This document shows, in pieces, positions 42,901 through 50,853 of a stretch of 64,000 nucleotides of DNA. Origin of the DNA: CAVQCA01 sp963763115 (GTDB taxonomy: Bacteria > Pseudomonadota > Gammaproteobacteria > UBA9214); the NCBI GenBank assembly GCA_963763115.1, contig CAVXNM010000041.1:1-64000 (forward strand), given 5' to 3'. Numbering within the stretch: position 1 is the stretch's first letter; each line of letters begins with the position of its first letter. Below the pieces are notes generated by a model. That model was not told the DNA's origin, made no database searches, and saw nothing but the letters and a program-made list of their open reading frames with translations. The position numbers and the translations under genes are program-made.

Positions 42901-45569
42901 ATGGCATCGACAGTCACCAGAACCACGTGCCCGTACTGCGGCGTCGGTTGCGGCATCGAGGTCGTCCAGGAGCCCGGCGCGGCGCTCAGGCTGCGGGGCG
43001 ACAAGTCCCACCCGGCGAACCTCGGGCGACTGTGTTCCAAGGGTTCCGCACTGGGCGAGACGCTCGATCTGGAGGGGCGCCTGCTGCACCCCATGGTCGC
43101 AGGGCAACGGGTGGGCTGGGAGCAGGCCCTCGATACCGTTGCCAACCGTTTTGCCGGAATCATCGAACGGCACGGGCCGGACGCGGTCGCCTTCTACGTC
43201 TCCGGGCAACTGCTGACGGAAGACTATTACGTCGCCAACAAGCTGATGAAGGGCTTCATCGGTTCCGCGAACATCGACACCAACTCCCGCCTGTGCATGG
43301 CCTCGTCCGTGGCGGGTCACAAGCGCGCCTTCGGGTCGGATACGGTCTCCGGCTGTTACGAAGACTGGGAACAGGCAGACCTGCTAGTCCTCACTGGATC
43401 GAACACGGCCTGGTGTCACCCGGTGTTGTATCAGCGTGCGTATGCGGCTAAGCAGGCACGGCCGCAGATGCGGGTGGTGGTGATCGATCCGCGACGCACG
43501 GCGACCTGCGATATCGCCGACCTGCACCTGGCGCTCAAGCCGGGCACGGACGCGATCCTGTTCAGCGGACTGCTCGCGTGGCTGTACCAGCAGGGCCACG
43601 GCGACGCGCGCTTCGTGGCCGAGCACACCGAAGGTCTGCACGAGGCGCTGGAACTCGCGGCCTGGTATGCACCGACGCCGGCCGCCGTCGCGCAGCATTG
43701 CGGACTGGATGTGTCCGATGTCGAGACGTTCTTCCGGCTGTTCGCACGCACTGAACGCACCGTGACCGTCTACTCGCAAGGCATCAACCAGTCATCGAGC
43801 GGCACGGACAAGGTCAACGTCATTATCAACTGCCATCTGCTGACGGGTCGCATCGGCTGGCCGGGGATGGGCCCGTTTTCCGTTACCGGGCAGCCCAACG
43901 CCATGGGCGGGCGCGAGGTGGGCGCGCTGGCCAACCAGCTGGCGGCGCACATGGAACTCGACAATCCCCGGCACCTCGACCGGGTGGGCCGTTTCTGGAA
44001 CGCCGCACGCCTGGCCAGCGGTCCCGGCCTGAAAGCGGTGGACCTGTTCCGCGCCGTGGAGCGGGGCGAGGTCAGGGCGCTGTGGATCATGGCGACCAAC
44101 CCGGCGGTCAGCATGCCCGATGCGAACCAGGTGCGGCGGGCTCTGGGCACCTGCGAGTTTCTGGTGGTGTCCGACTGCATGGCAAAGACCGACACCTCGG
44201 TGCATGCGGATGTCCTGCTGCCGGCCCTTGCCTGGGGCGAGAAGGAAGGCACGGTGACCAATTCCGAGCGCCGCATCTCGCGGCAGCGAGTGTTCCTCGA
44301 TACCCCGGGTGAGGCCCGGCCTGACTGGTGGATCCTGAGCGCCTTCGCGAAGCGCCTGGGGTACGCCGGATTCGACTATTGCAGCGCCCACGAGGTATTC
44401 ATCGAGCATGCGCAACTCTCGGCCTTCGAAAATAACGGTGAGCGGGATTTCGATCTGTCCGGACTCGCCGCGCTTTCCGCGGCGGAGTACGACACGCTGG
44501 CACCTGTGCAGTGGCCCGTAACCTCGGGTGAAACAAGCGCCCGGACACGGCTGTTCGGCAATGGCGGGTTCTTCACGCCGGGCCGCCGTGCGCGCTTCGT
44601 CGCGGTCACGCCACGCCCGCCCGGCAGGGGCACCTCAAGCGAGTATCCGCTGGTGCTCAACACCGGACGGGTGCGGGATCAGTGGCACACCATGACGCGC
44701 ACCGGAAAGTCGCCGCGGCTTTCCGGCCATGTGGTGGAACCCTATGCGGAACTGCACCCGTTCGACGCGCGACTGCGCGGCATCGCGGACGGCGAGCTGG
44801 TGCGGGTGACCAGCCGGTGGGGGGGGCGTTGCTGCGCGCCCGGGTCGGGGAGGCGCAGCGCCGCGGCAGCGTGTTTGCGCCCATGCACTGGAACGATCAG
44901 TTCGCCAGTGCGGCAAGAGTGGACGGCATGGTGAACCCGTTCCAGGACCCGCAGTCGGGACAGCCGGAGTTCAAGCATACCCCGGTCCAGGTGGCGGCCT
45001 ACCGCTCTGCCTGGTATGGCTTTGTCCTGTCAAGGCACGCCGTGGACACCGGGGCCGCGTCCTACTGGGTACGCAGCCGCCGCCAGGGTCTGTGGCACTA
45101 CGAACTGGCGGGCGAGGAGCTGGCCGGCGACTGGGCCGTCTGCGCCCGCGGGATGCTGCAGGCCGACGCGGATGCTGCCCAATGGAGCGAGATGTTCGAC
45201 TCGGCGCAGCAATCCTACCGGGGCGCCCGTTTCCTTGCCGGCCGGCTCGACAGCTGCGTATTCATCGGTCCGGATCACCGCCTGCCGCCGCGTGACTGGC
45301 TGATCGAGCTGTTCACACGCGACGCGATCGGCGGCCGCGACCGCCTCCGCGTGCTGGCGGGCACGCCGGTGGCCGGGCAGGAAGATGCCGGGCGCATCGT
45401 CTGTTCTTGTTTCGGCGTGGGTGTGAACACCCTGTGCACGGCGATCCGGGATTTCGGCCTGCGCTCGCCGGAGCAGATCGGTGAGCGTCTGCAGGCCGGC
45501 ACCAACTGTGGGTCCTGTGTACCCGAACTGCGCGCGCTGATCGGGGAAGTCACGAAGGTAGCCGGTTGA
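42901..45569 (+). pseudogene. nasA: Assimilatory nitrate reductase NasA, frameshifted in G8 run
   Basis: Catalytic subunit of assimilatory nitrate reductase (nitrate to nitrite), about 889 residues when corrected. The N-terminal [4Fe-4S] motif is CPYCGVGCGIEV (residue 9 on), followed by the molybdopterin domains: SSVAGHKRAFGSDTVSGCYED near residue 138, QGINQSSSGTDKVN, and SDCMAKTDTSVHADVLLPA near 423. The frame changes at the run of eight G at 44819-44826 and continues in the other frame as GALLRARVGEAQRRGSVFAP, MHWNDQFASAARVDGMVNPF and a C-terminal BFD-like [2Fe-2S] domain (CSCFGVGVNTLC, CGSCVPELRAL). Nine G would restore the frame. A homopolymer sequencing error is the simplest reading; phase variation or true decay are alternatives. 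Confidence 0.88.
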
Positions 45570-45632
45570 GCATAAGCCGGACTGCATGGCCTCGCGGAAC
45601 AAGGGTGCCGCCCGGGACTGACTCACCGGCGT

Positions 45633-46076
45633 TCAGTACCTCTTGTATGGCAGGAACTTTCCACTCATGACGATATGTACCCGGTTGCCATTGGGATTCG
45701 GCTCCCGGGTGATATCCATGGAAAAGTCGATGTCGCTCATGATGCCGTCGCCGAATTCCTCGTGGATCAACTCCTTGATGGTGGTGCCGTACATGTTCAC
45801 CAGTTCGTAGAAGCGATAGATGAGCGGATCGGTGGGCACCGTGGTGGGCGATGAGCCTTTGTAGGGCACCACCTGCAGCATGTCGATCGCCTCGGCGGGC
45901 AGGTCCAGTAGCACTCCCACCTTGCCGGCCTGCTCGGGTGTCAGGGTCATCTGTCCCATGAGAGCGGCCGTGGTCCACTCCTTGCTCTGGCCGGTGGCCT
46001 CGGCCAATTGCGCCCACTTGAGCTGCTTGCGGCGCTTGCTGGTGAGGATGAGCTGGGTGACTTCATCGCGAATCAT
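45633..46076 (-). CDS. cynS: Cyanase
   Basis: A 147-residue cyanate hydratase: cyanate + bicarbonate to ammonia + 2 CO2; it works as a decamer. The family's catalytic residues are seen: Arg96 and Glu99 in LIYRFYELVNMYG (Arg at YRFYE, Glu two residues on) and Ser122 in DFSMDI. The C-terminus MSGKFLPYKRY is typical. It converges with nasA and is in a nitrogen-assimilation context; cyanate as an alternative nitrogen source fits. A MITE begins 50 bases upstream of the ATG, so its promoter may have been changed. Confidence 0.95.
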   Translation of the reverse strand: MIRDEVTQLILTSKRRKQLKWAQLAEATGQSKEWTTAALMGQMTLTPEQAGKVGVLLDLPAEAIDMLQVVPYKGSSPTTVPTDPLIYRFYELVNMYGTTIKELIHEEFGDGIMSDIDFSMDITREPNPNGNRVHIVMSGKFLPYKRY

Positions 46077-46125
46077 GGCAATTTCCTTGCAATGGAATTG
46101 TGTAGGTATGACATCAATGCTTTGA

Positions 46126-46293
46126 CTAGGAGCCTGTCCGAGTAGTCATGTTGCTACTGTGGCGGCGTGGAATCTGTCCATTTTCACGATCCTTATCGTC
46201 AAATAGAACCCGCTTTCTCCTCTAACGATCGAAAAACTGTCCTCGATATCCCACTCGCCTCGCTACGCACAGATTACTCGGACAGGCTCCTAG
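46126..46293. mobile_element. IS5-like MITE with CTAG ends
   Basis: A 168-bp element: ctag then gagcctgtccgagta at 46130-46144, and tactcggacaggctc (46275-46289) then ctag. The 15-bp terminal repeats are perfect and ctag is probably a target duplication, as in the IS5 family. No coding capacity. It lies upstream of cynS and downstream of the kinase gene. Confidence 0.75.
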
Positions 46294-46307
46294 ATCGGTC
46301 ATGGCGG

Positions 46308-48053
46308 TCAGATGACTGCAGGGTGCTTGCACAGCACTACGATGAGGGCCACGGCCAGAAGAAAGGAAACCGTCTTCCAAAACACGGCCGGGTTCCGCTC
46401 CATCAGGGGTGGCCGGGTTTTTCTCAGGAATTCCTGGTTCGGATGGTGCAGGTCGTACACGAATTCGGACAATTCCTCGTAACGCTGACAGGGGTCGGGA
46501 TGCACGGCTTTCCGGATGGCCTCGTCTACCCAGACGGGAATCAGCCGTTTTTCATCTCGCGCAGACGCATAATTGAGCTTGCGTTGCGCGGTTCTGGTGC
46601 GGAATTTGGACACCTGGGTGCCGTATGGCAGCCTGCCCGTGAGCATCTGATAGGCAATCACGCCAAGGGAAAAGATGTCCGAGCGAGAGGTGCCGTTTTC
46701 ACCCAGGAAGTACTCGGGGGCCGAATATTGTTCCGTGCCCAGGATGGGCGCCGGACCGTTCGATGCGTTCATCTCCAGGAGGCCGGCCACCTGGGTGGAA
46801 CCGAAGTCAATAATCTTCACCGTGCCGGCTACGTCGATCATGATGTTTTCCGGCCGGAGGTCCTGGTGCAGCATTTCCAGCCGGTGGAAGGCCTGCAGGC
46901 CCCTGGCGATCTGCGCGATGATGCCACGGATGGTTTTCAGATCCGGTTTCGGGTTGTCGCTCATCCACTGGGCCAGGGTCTGGCCCTCGATGAATTCCGT
47001 GGCGATATACAGGTAGTTGCGTTTCCGGGTCAAGGCGCAGGGCTTCAGCACATGCGCGCTGTTGATGCGCCGGGCGATCCATTCCTCCATGAGGAAGCGT
47101 TCCAGATAGGCCGGGTCCTCCCGCTGGTCGATGGAAGGCGTCTTGATGACGACCTTTTCGCCGGTTTCGCCCTCCACCGCCAGATAGGCGTGGCTGCGGT
47201 TGCTGGCATGGATCTGCCGGATGATCCTGTAGCCGTCGAATTCCATCCGGGCATCCAGGGCCGGCGGAAAGGGCAGTTCGGTGAGCTGCTGGCAGATCTC
47301 GCTGGCGGCCTGGCCGGGCAAGGACTCGATGCGCAGGATCTGGATCGTCAGGTTGTCTTCGCTGCCTTGCGCAAAGGCCTCATCGACGATGCTTTTCGCG
47401 GCCACATCCAGGTCATGCGCATGTTCGTTGACCGCCTGGATGATGGCTCGGGATGCGGCGTGTTCATAAACCCCGTCGGTTGCCAATACAAAGATATCGC
47501 CCTGCTCAACCGGCAGGGTCTGGTAATCGATCTCGATCTGCTGATTGATCCCCAGGGCACGGCCCAGATAGCTCTTTTCGCGGGACACCCGTAAACGATG
47601 GTCTTCGGTCAGTTGCTCCAGTGTGTTGCCACGCAAGCGGTAGATGCGTGCGTCGCCCACATGAAACAGGTGCGCCGTGGCGGACTTGATGACCATGGCG
47701 CTGAAGGTGCAGACGTAGCCCTTGTCCTTGTCGTAACGGTATTGGCTTTGCCGGGTCTGGGCATGCAGCCAGGAATTGGTCGCATACAGCACACGTTGCG
47801 CGGATTGCTTGACCGACCAGGCCTCGGAGGTGCAGAAATAATCAGCCAGGAAACCGTTCACGGCGGTTTGGCTGGCCAGGTGGCTGACGTCGCTGCTGCT
47901 GATGCCGTCGGCCAGTGCAATGGCGATCCCCTTGGAACTCAGCTGCGGTTCATTCGGGATGTAAATGCCGTGGAAATCCTGATTGATCTCCTTGCGGCCC
48001 TTGTCGGAATGTTGGCCTACGGCTGTTTTCAATGCGCTGGACATGTTCATCAT
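46308..48053 (-). CDS. PP2C phosphatase / Ser-Thr kinase fusion, membrane-anchored
   Basis: A 581-residue protein. Residues about 8-245 form a PP2C phosphatase: NQDFHG and IAIALADGISSSDVSH near residue 46, FHVGDARIYRL near 129, LATDGVYEHA near 191 and GSEDNLT near 233 (metal-binding Asp residues). Residues about 265-535 are a Ser/Thr kinase: VVIKTPS (Lys), HQDLRPENIMID near 393, IIDFGST near 411, and SAPEYFLGE. The catalytic loop reads HQDLRPEN rather than HRDLKPEN but the Asp is kept. A C-terminal span (AVFWKTVSFLLAVALIVVL) anchors it to the membrane. It starts 47 bases after nirC and shares its leader, so it probably controls the nitrate/nitrite transport or assimilation proteins by reversible phosphorylation. 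Confidence 0.88.
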   Translation of the reverse strand: MMNMSSALKTAVGQHSDKGRKEINQDFHGIYIPNEPQLSSKGIAIALADGISSSDVSHLASQTAVNGFLADYFCTSEAWSVKQSAQRVLYATNSWLHAQTRQSQYRYDKDKGYVCTFSAMVIKSATAHLFHVGDARIYRLRGNTLEQLTEDHRLRVSREKSYLGRALGINQQIEIDYQTLPVEQGDIFVLATDGVYEHAASRAIIQAVNEHAHDLDVAAKSIVDEAFAQGSEDNLTIQILRIESLPGQAASEICQQLTELPFPPALDARMEFDGYRIIRQIHASNRSHAYLAVEGETGEKVVIKTPSIDQREDPAYLERFLMEEWIARRINSAHVLKPCALTRKRNYLYIATEFIEGQTLAQWMSDNPKPDLKTIRGIIAQIARGLQAFHRLEMLHQDLRPENIMIDVAGTVKIIDFGSTQVAGLLEMNASNGPAPILGTEQYSAPEYFLGENGTSRSDIFSLGVIAYQMLTGRLPYGTQVSKFRTRTAQRKLNYASARDEKRLIPVWVDEAIRKAVHPDPCQRYEELSEFVYDLHHPNQEFLRKTRPPLMERNPAVFWKTVSFLLAVALIVVLCKHPAVI

Positions 48054-48100
48054 AAGAGCCCGGTTCCGTGCGGAACCGGGCTCTGTAAATTACGCGCCGA

Positions 48101-48944
48101 TCAAGCTAGGGTGCGCTGCGGCGCGGTTCCGACGTGAATGCGCTGCGGCGCGGTCCTGACGTGGGTGCTGTAAAGGGTCAGCCCGGTGAATGCAAGACCG
48201 CCGACCAGGTTGCCCAGCGCCGTCGGGTATCTCGTTCCAGATGAAATAATCCGTGATCGAGAAATTGCCGCCCATGCATCATCGCCGGACGGGAACAGGA
48301 ACATGTTCACCACCGAGTGCTCGAACGCCATGGCGAAGAACAGCATGATCGGCATCCACATGGCGATGACCTTGCCGGTGACCGAGGTGGAGATCATGGC
48401 GCCGACCACGCCCATGGACACCATCCAGTTGCACAACATGCCCCGGATGAAGATGGTGAACCATGCCGGCGATACCCCATTTCGCATAGCCCAGGGTACG
48501 GGCCTCACCGATATTCGCGATCTTGGTGCCCACGGGTCCGGGATCGGTGGAGAAACCGAAGGTGAAGACGAACGCCATCATCACGGCCACGGTCAGGGCG
48601 CCCGCGAAGTTGCCCACGAATACCAGGCCCCAGTTGCGCAGAACACCGCCCGCGTTGACGCCGGGCCGCTTGTCGAGCAAGGCCAGAGGCGTCAGCACGA
48701 ACACGCCGGTTAGCAGGTCGAAACCCATCAGATACAGCATGCAGAAGCCGACCGGAAACAGAATGGCGCCGATCAATGGAGAGCCGGTCTGGACGGCGAT
48801 GGTGATCGCAAACACGGCCGCCAGCGCGAGGATGGCACCGGCCATATAGGCGCGGATCAATGTATCCCGGGTGGACATGTAGATTTTGGATTCACCCGAA
48901 TCCACCATCTTTGTGACAAATTCTGAAGGCAGCAAATAAGCCAT
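48101..48944 (-). pseudogene. nirC: Formate/nitrite transporter NirC (FNT), multiple frameshifts
   Basis: Start ATG at 48944, 6 bases after aagggga. The N-terminal part reads MAYLLPSEFVTKMVDSGESK and continues with several membrane spans (MYLMGFDLLTGVFVLTPLA in the third). At about 48461 one extra base shifts the frame: YAKWG-IAGM then continues in the other frame as FTIFIRGMLCNWMVSMGVVG. Three further single-base insertions, at 48283, 48276 and one G in the run 48225-48227, garble FPSG-MMMGGNFSITDYFIWNEI before PTALGNLVGGLAFTG resumes. Read with these corrected, it is a full-length pentameric nitrite channel. Four indels in under 300 bases point to sequence error or an old pseudogene. Confidence 0.8.
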
Positions 48945-48974
48945 GATCATTCCCCTTGCGTTCAAGAAAAAAAC

Positions 48975-49029
48975 AAAAAAAAAGCGCCCACCCCCGCGCC
49001 TCTGAACACGAGGACACGGAAATGGACGC
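48975..49029 (-). terminator. Leader terminator of nirC-kinase operon
   Basis: On the - strand gcgtccat (49029-49022) pairs with gtgggcgc (48991-48984), followed by nine T (48983-48975). It lies 31 bases before the nirC ATG, overlapping the second antiterminator hairpin. Confidence 0.82.
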
Positions 49030-49092
49030 CTTTATCCATTCAACTGCGCGACGAGCGTATCACCGCGCTTCCGCCAAGCCGCCGTTAGCCTG
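49021..49092 (-). promoter_or_regulatory. NasR/ANTAR antitermination leader of nirC-kinase
   Basis: On the - strand: first hairpin caggct-AACGGC-ggcttg (49092-49075), second hairpin aatggat-AAAGGC-gtccatt (49040-49021). Each loop has A at position 1 and G at position 4. The 3' arm of the second hairpin (gtccat) is the 5' arm of the terminator, so the two folds exclude each other. Layout, loop and overlap are the same as in the nrtA leader, although the flanking sequence differs. Confidence 0.82.
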
Positions 49093-49105
49093 ACACGAAG
49101 TGATG

Positions 49106-49121
49106 AGCACGAACCATGCCA
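49106..49121 (-). promoter_or_regulatory. Sigma-54 promoter of nirC-kinase
   Basis: On the - strand, tggcatggttcgtgct: GG at -24 and GC at -12 with exact 12-base spacing. The predicted start of transcription is at about 49094, directly before the first hairpin. Confidence 0.75.
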
Positions 49122-49234
49122 TAGTAAAACATCCGCCTGTAAGCAGTGATTGCGGACTTTTTAGTCGGATGGGAGACTATTTCTGCCCCGGGATAGTGCG
49201 CACCGGGCGCGGATTGGTCCGCGTTGGTGCGGAT

Positions 49235-50500
49235 TCAAGAGAACATGGCGAGTGCCAGGGCTGACTCGGCGACATCCACGAGGCGCCGATTCTGATCCAT
49301 GGACGCCGTCCGCAATTTCTTGTAGGCGGCGTCTTCGGTGAGATTGAAGCGCGCCATCAGAATCCCTTTTGCGCGTTCGATGGTCTTGCGCTCATGGAGC
49401 GCCCGGCGTGTCGACTCCAGTTCGTTCTCCATGCTGGCCAGCCGCTGGCACTGCGCCTGAAGCACGTCAATGATCGACTGTCCGTGATGTATTCCCCCGT
49501 CATCCGGGGGCATGAAACTCAGCGCCTGCTCGACAGGGACTTCCGGGTCAAAGAAGCGGTCGATGAGCCCGGCCCTGGCCGGTGGATTCGCGCGCAGCAT
49601 GTTGAGCAATCCTTCGGAATCCAGCAGGTCGCTTTCCGCCTCGGCGATGAGCTTCGCGCAACGTGCCTGAAGCCTGTCGACCAGGGTGCATTGCAATGAC
49701 CACGCCCCGGCCAGGCGTTCACTGCAGCATTCAAACCAGGTGTCGCTCAGGTTGGGGTCCAGAGCCGCCCCTGGCCTGGTGCTGCAGAGCACACGACGCA
49801 GGCGCTCCAACCGGGCGACGAAAGGCGCATTCTGAATTGCAAGCCATTGCGCCACCACCGGCTCCTCGGCGAATTCGCCGAACACCTGAAAATTACGCTC
49901 CTGGGCATCAATCAGATGCAAAATCCTTTGCTGATGCGCCCCGTCGCAAATCCCGGACGCAAAGGACAAGGCGCCGACGGCACGCTCCTGACCTGCCAAC
50001 TCCTTGCCTTGAACAAAGTTGAACAGTGCCACCAGCAACACCGATATACCCGGATCGATCGCGGCGTCGGCCACTTCAAAGATCAACGAGACCAATCCCG
50101 CGATCAGGCGACTGAAAGCGGCTACCGCCTCACCTGCCGGGAGTTGGAGATCACCAATGCGCTGCCTGAGCTCGGGCAATGCATCCAACCCAAGGAGAAC
50201 CCAGGCCATCAGGGAAATAAGCTTCGCGTTGGTGAAGGCGACCTGTTCGAGTTGTGCCTCGAAAATGGTGCGCAGGCGGTGCTCGACAGTCTCGGATTCC
50301 TTCACCATTTTCAGGCGTGTCGAAGCAAATCTCCTGCCTGATGAGGCCAGGAAAATGCTCGTGGCGCCACGCTCAGCCTGGAGCACGTGAATCAGATGTC
50401 CAATGACGCCAACGAGTTGCGCATTCGAGGCCAAACGCTGCAAGGCTTCGATTTCATGCTGCTTGGCAAGCAAGACAATATCGGGTACAGATAACGCCAT
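49235..50500 (-). CDS. nasR: Nitrate-responsive antiterminator NasR (NIT-ANTAR)
   Basis: A 421-residue RNA-binding regulator. The ATG at 50500 begins MALSVPDIVLLAKQHEIEAL; an upstream ATG at 50623 adds a doubtful 41 residues. Residues about 30-280 are the helical NIT domain that senses nitrate or nitrite (LVGVIGHLIHVLQAERGATS near residue 28, then ARLERLRRVL in the middle). Residues about 350-421 are ANTAR: RRALHERKTIERAKGILMAR near 357, followed by LTEDAAYKKLRTASMDQNRR. The recognised partner sites, two-hairpin leaders with A1/G4 hexaloops, are found before nrtA and nirC. It is transcribed toward nirC with its own upstream region. Confidence 0.93.
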   Translation of the reverse strand: MALSVPDIVLLAKQHEIEALQRLASNAQLVGVIGHLIHVLQAERGATSIFLASSGRRFASTRLKMVKESETVEHRLRTIFEAQLEQVAFTNAKLISLMAWVLLGLDALPELRQRIGDLQLPAGEAVAAFSRLIAGLVSLIFEVADAAIDPGISVLLVALFNFVQGKELAGQERAVGALSFASGICDGAHQQRILHLIDAQERNFQVFGEFAEEPVVAQWLAIQNAPFVARLERLRRVLCSTRPGAALDPNLSDTWFECCSERLAGAWSLQCTLVDRLQARCAKLIAEAESDLLDSEGLLNMLRANPPARAGLIDRFFDPEVPVEQALSFMPPDDGGIHHGQSIIDVLQAQCQRLASMENELESTRRALHERKTIERAKGILMARFNLTEDAAYKKLRTASMDQNRRLVDVAESALALAMFS

Positions 50501-50637
50501 ACAATGCAGATTCCGGAAGAAGACTTGGCTTTTTAACGCAAAAACTGCGCCAAGTTGACTGCGCCGTGTTTTCAGCAGTCGTTTGCTCCAAGGTGGATGC
50601 ATGGGTATGAATACACCCGGCAAGGCTCCTGCACCCC

Positions 50638-50841
50638 TTACTTTTGATTTTTCGCCTGTTTTTCCGAGTCTTTTCCGTCGGCCGGCTGGTTGGCGTGGAC
50701 GTCATCATCATCCATGAGTATCCGGTGGGCCGGTCCTTCGAGGTCGTCAAACTGGCCGGAACGCACCGCCCAGAAAAACGCCCATACGATTCCGCCGACC
50801 AGGACCAGCGACAGGGGGATAAGCAGGAAGATGATCTCCAT
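50638..50841 (-). CDS. ccoS: cbb3 oxidase maturation protein CcoS
   Basis: A 67-residue one-span membrane protein needed to load haem and copper into cbb3 oxidase. The N-terminal span MEIIFLLIPLSLVLVGGIVW and the conserved FFWAVRSGQFDDLEGPAHRI are the hallmarks of CcoS. The acidic tail (MDDDDVH) is longer than usual. It starts 12 bases after the ccoI stop, hence one operon. Confidence 0.93.
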   Translation of the reverse strand: MEIIFLLIPLSLVLVGGIVWAFFWAVRSGQFDDLEGPAHRILMDDDDVHANQPADGKDSEKQAKNQK

Positions 50842-50853
50842 GGTGCAGTTTTC

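Noticed and set aside
46167..47594. 475-codon + strand frame opposite the kinase gene
   Set aside because: Starts inside the MITE and mirrors the kinase; no motif.
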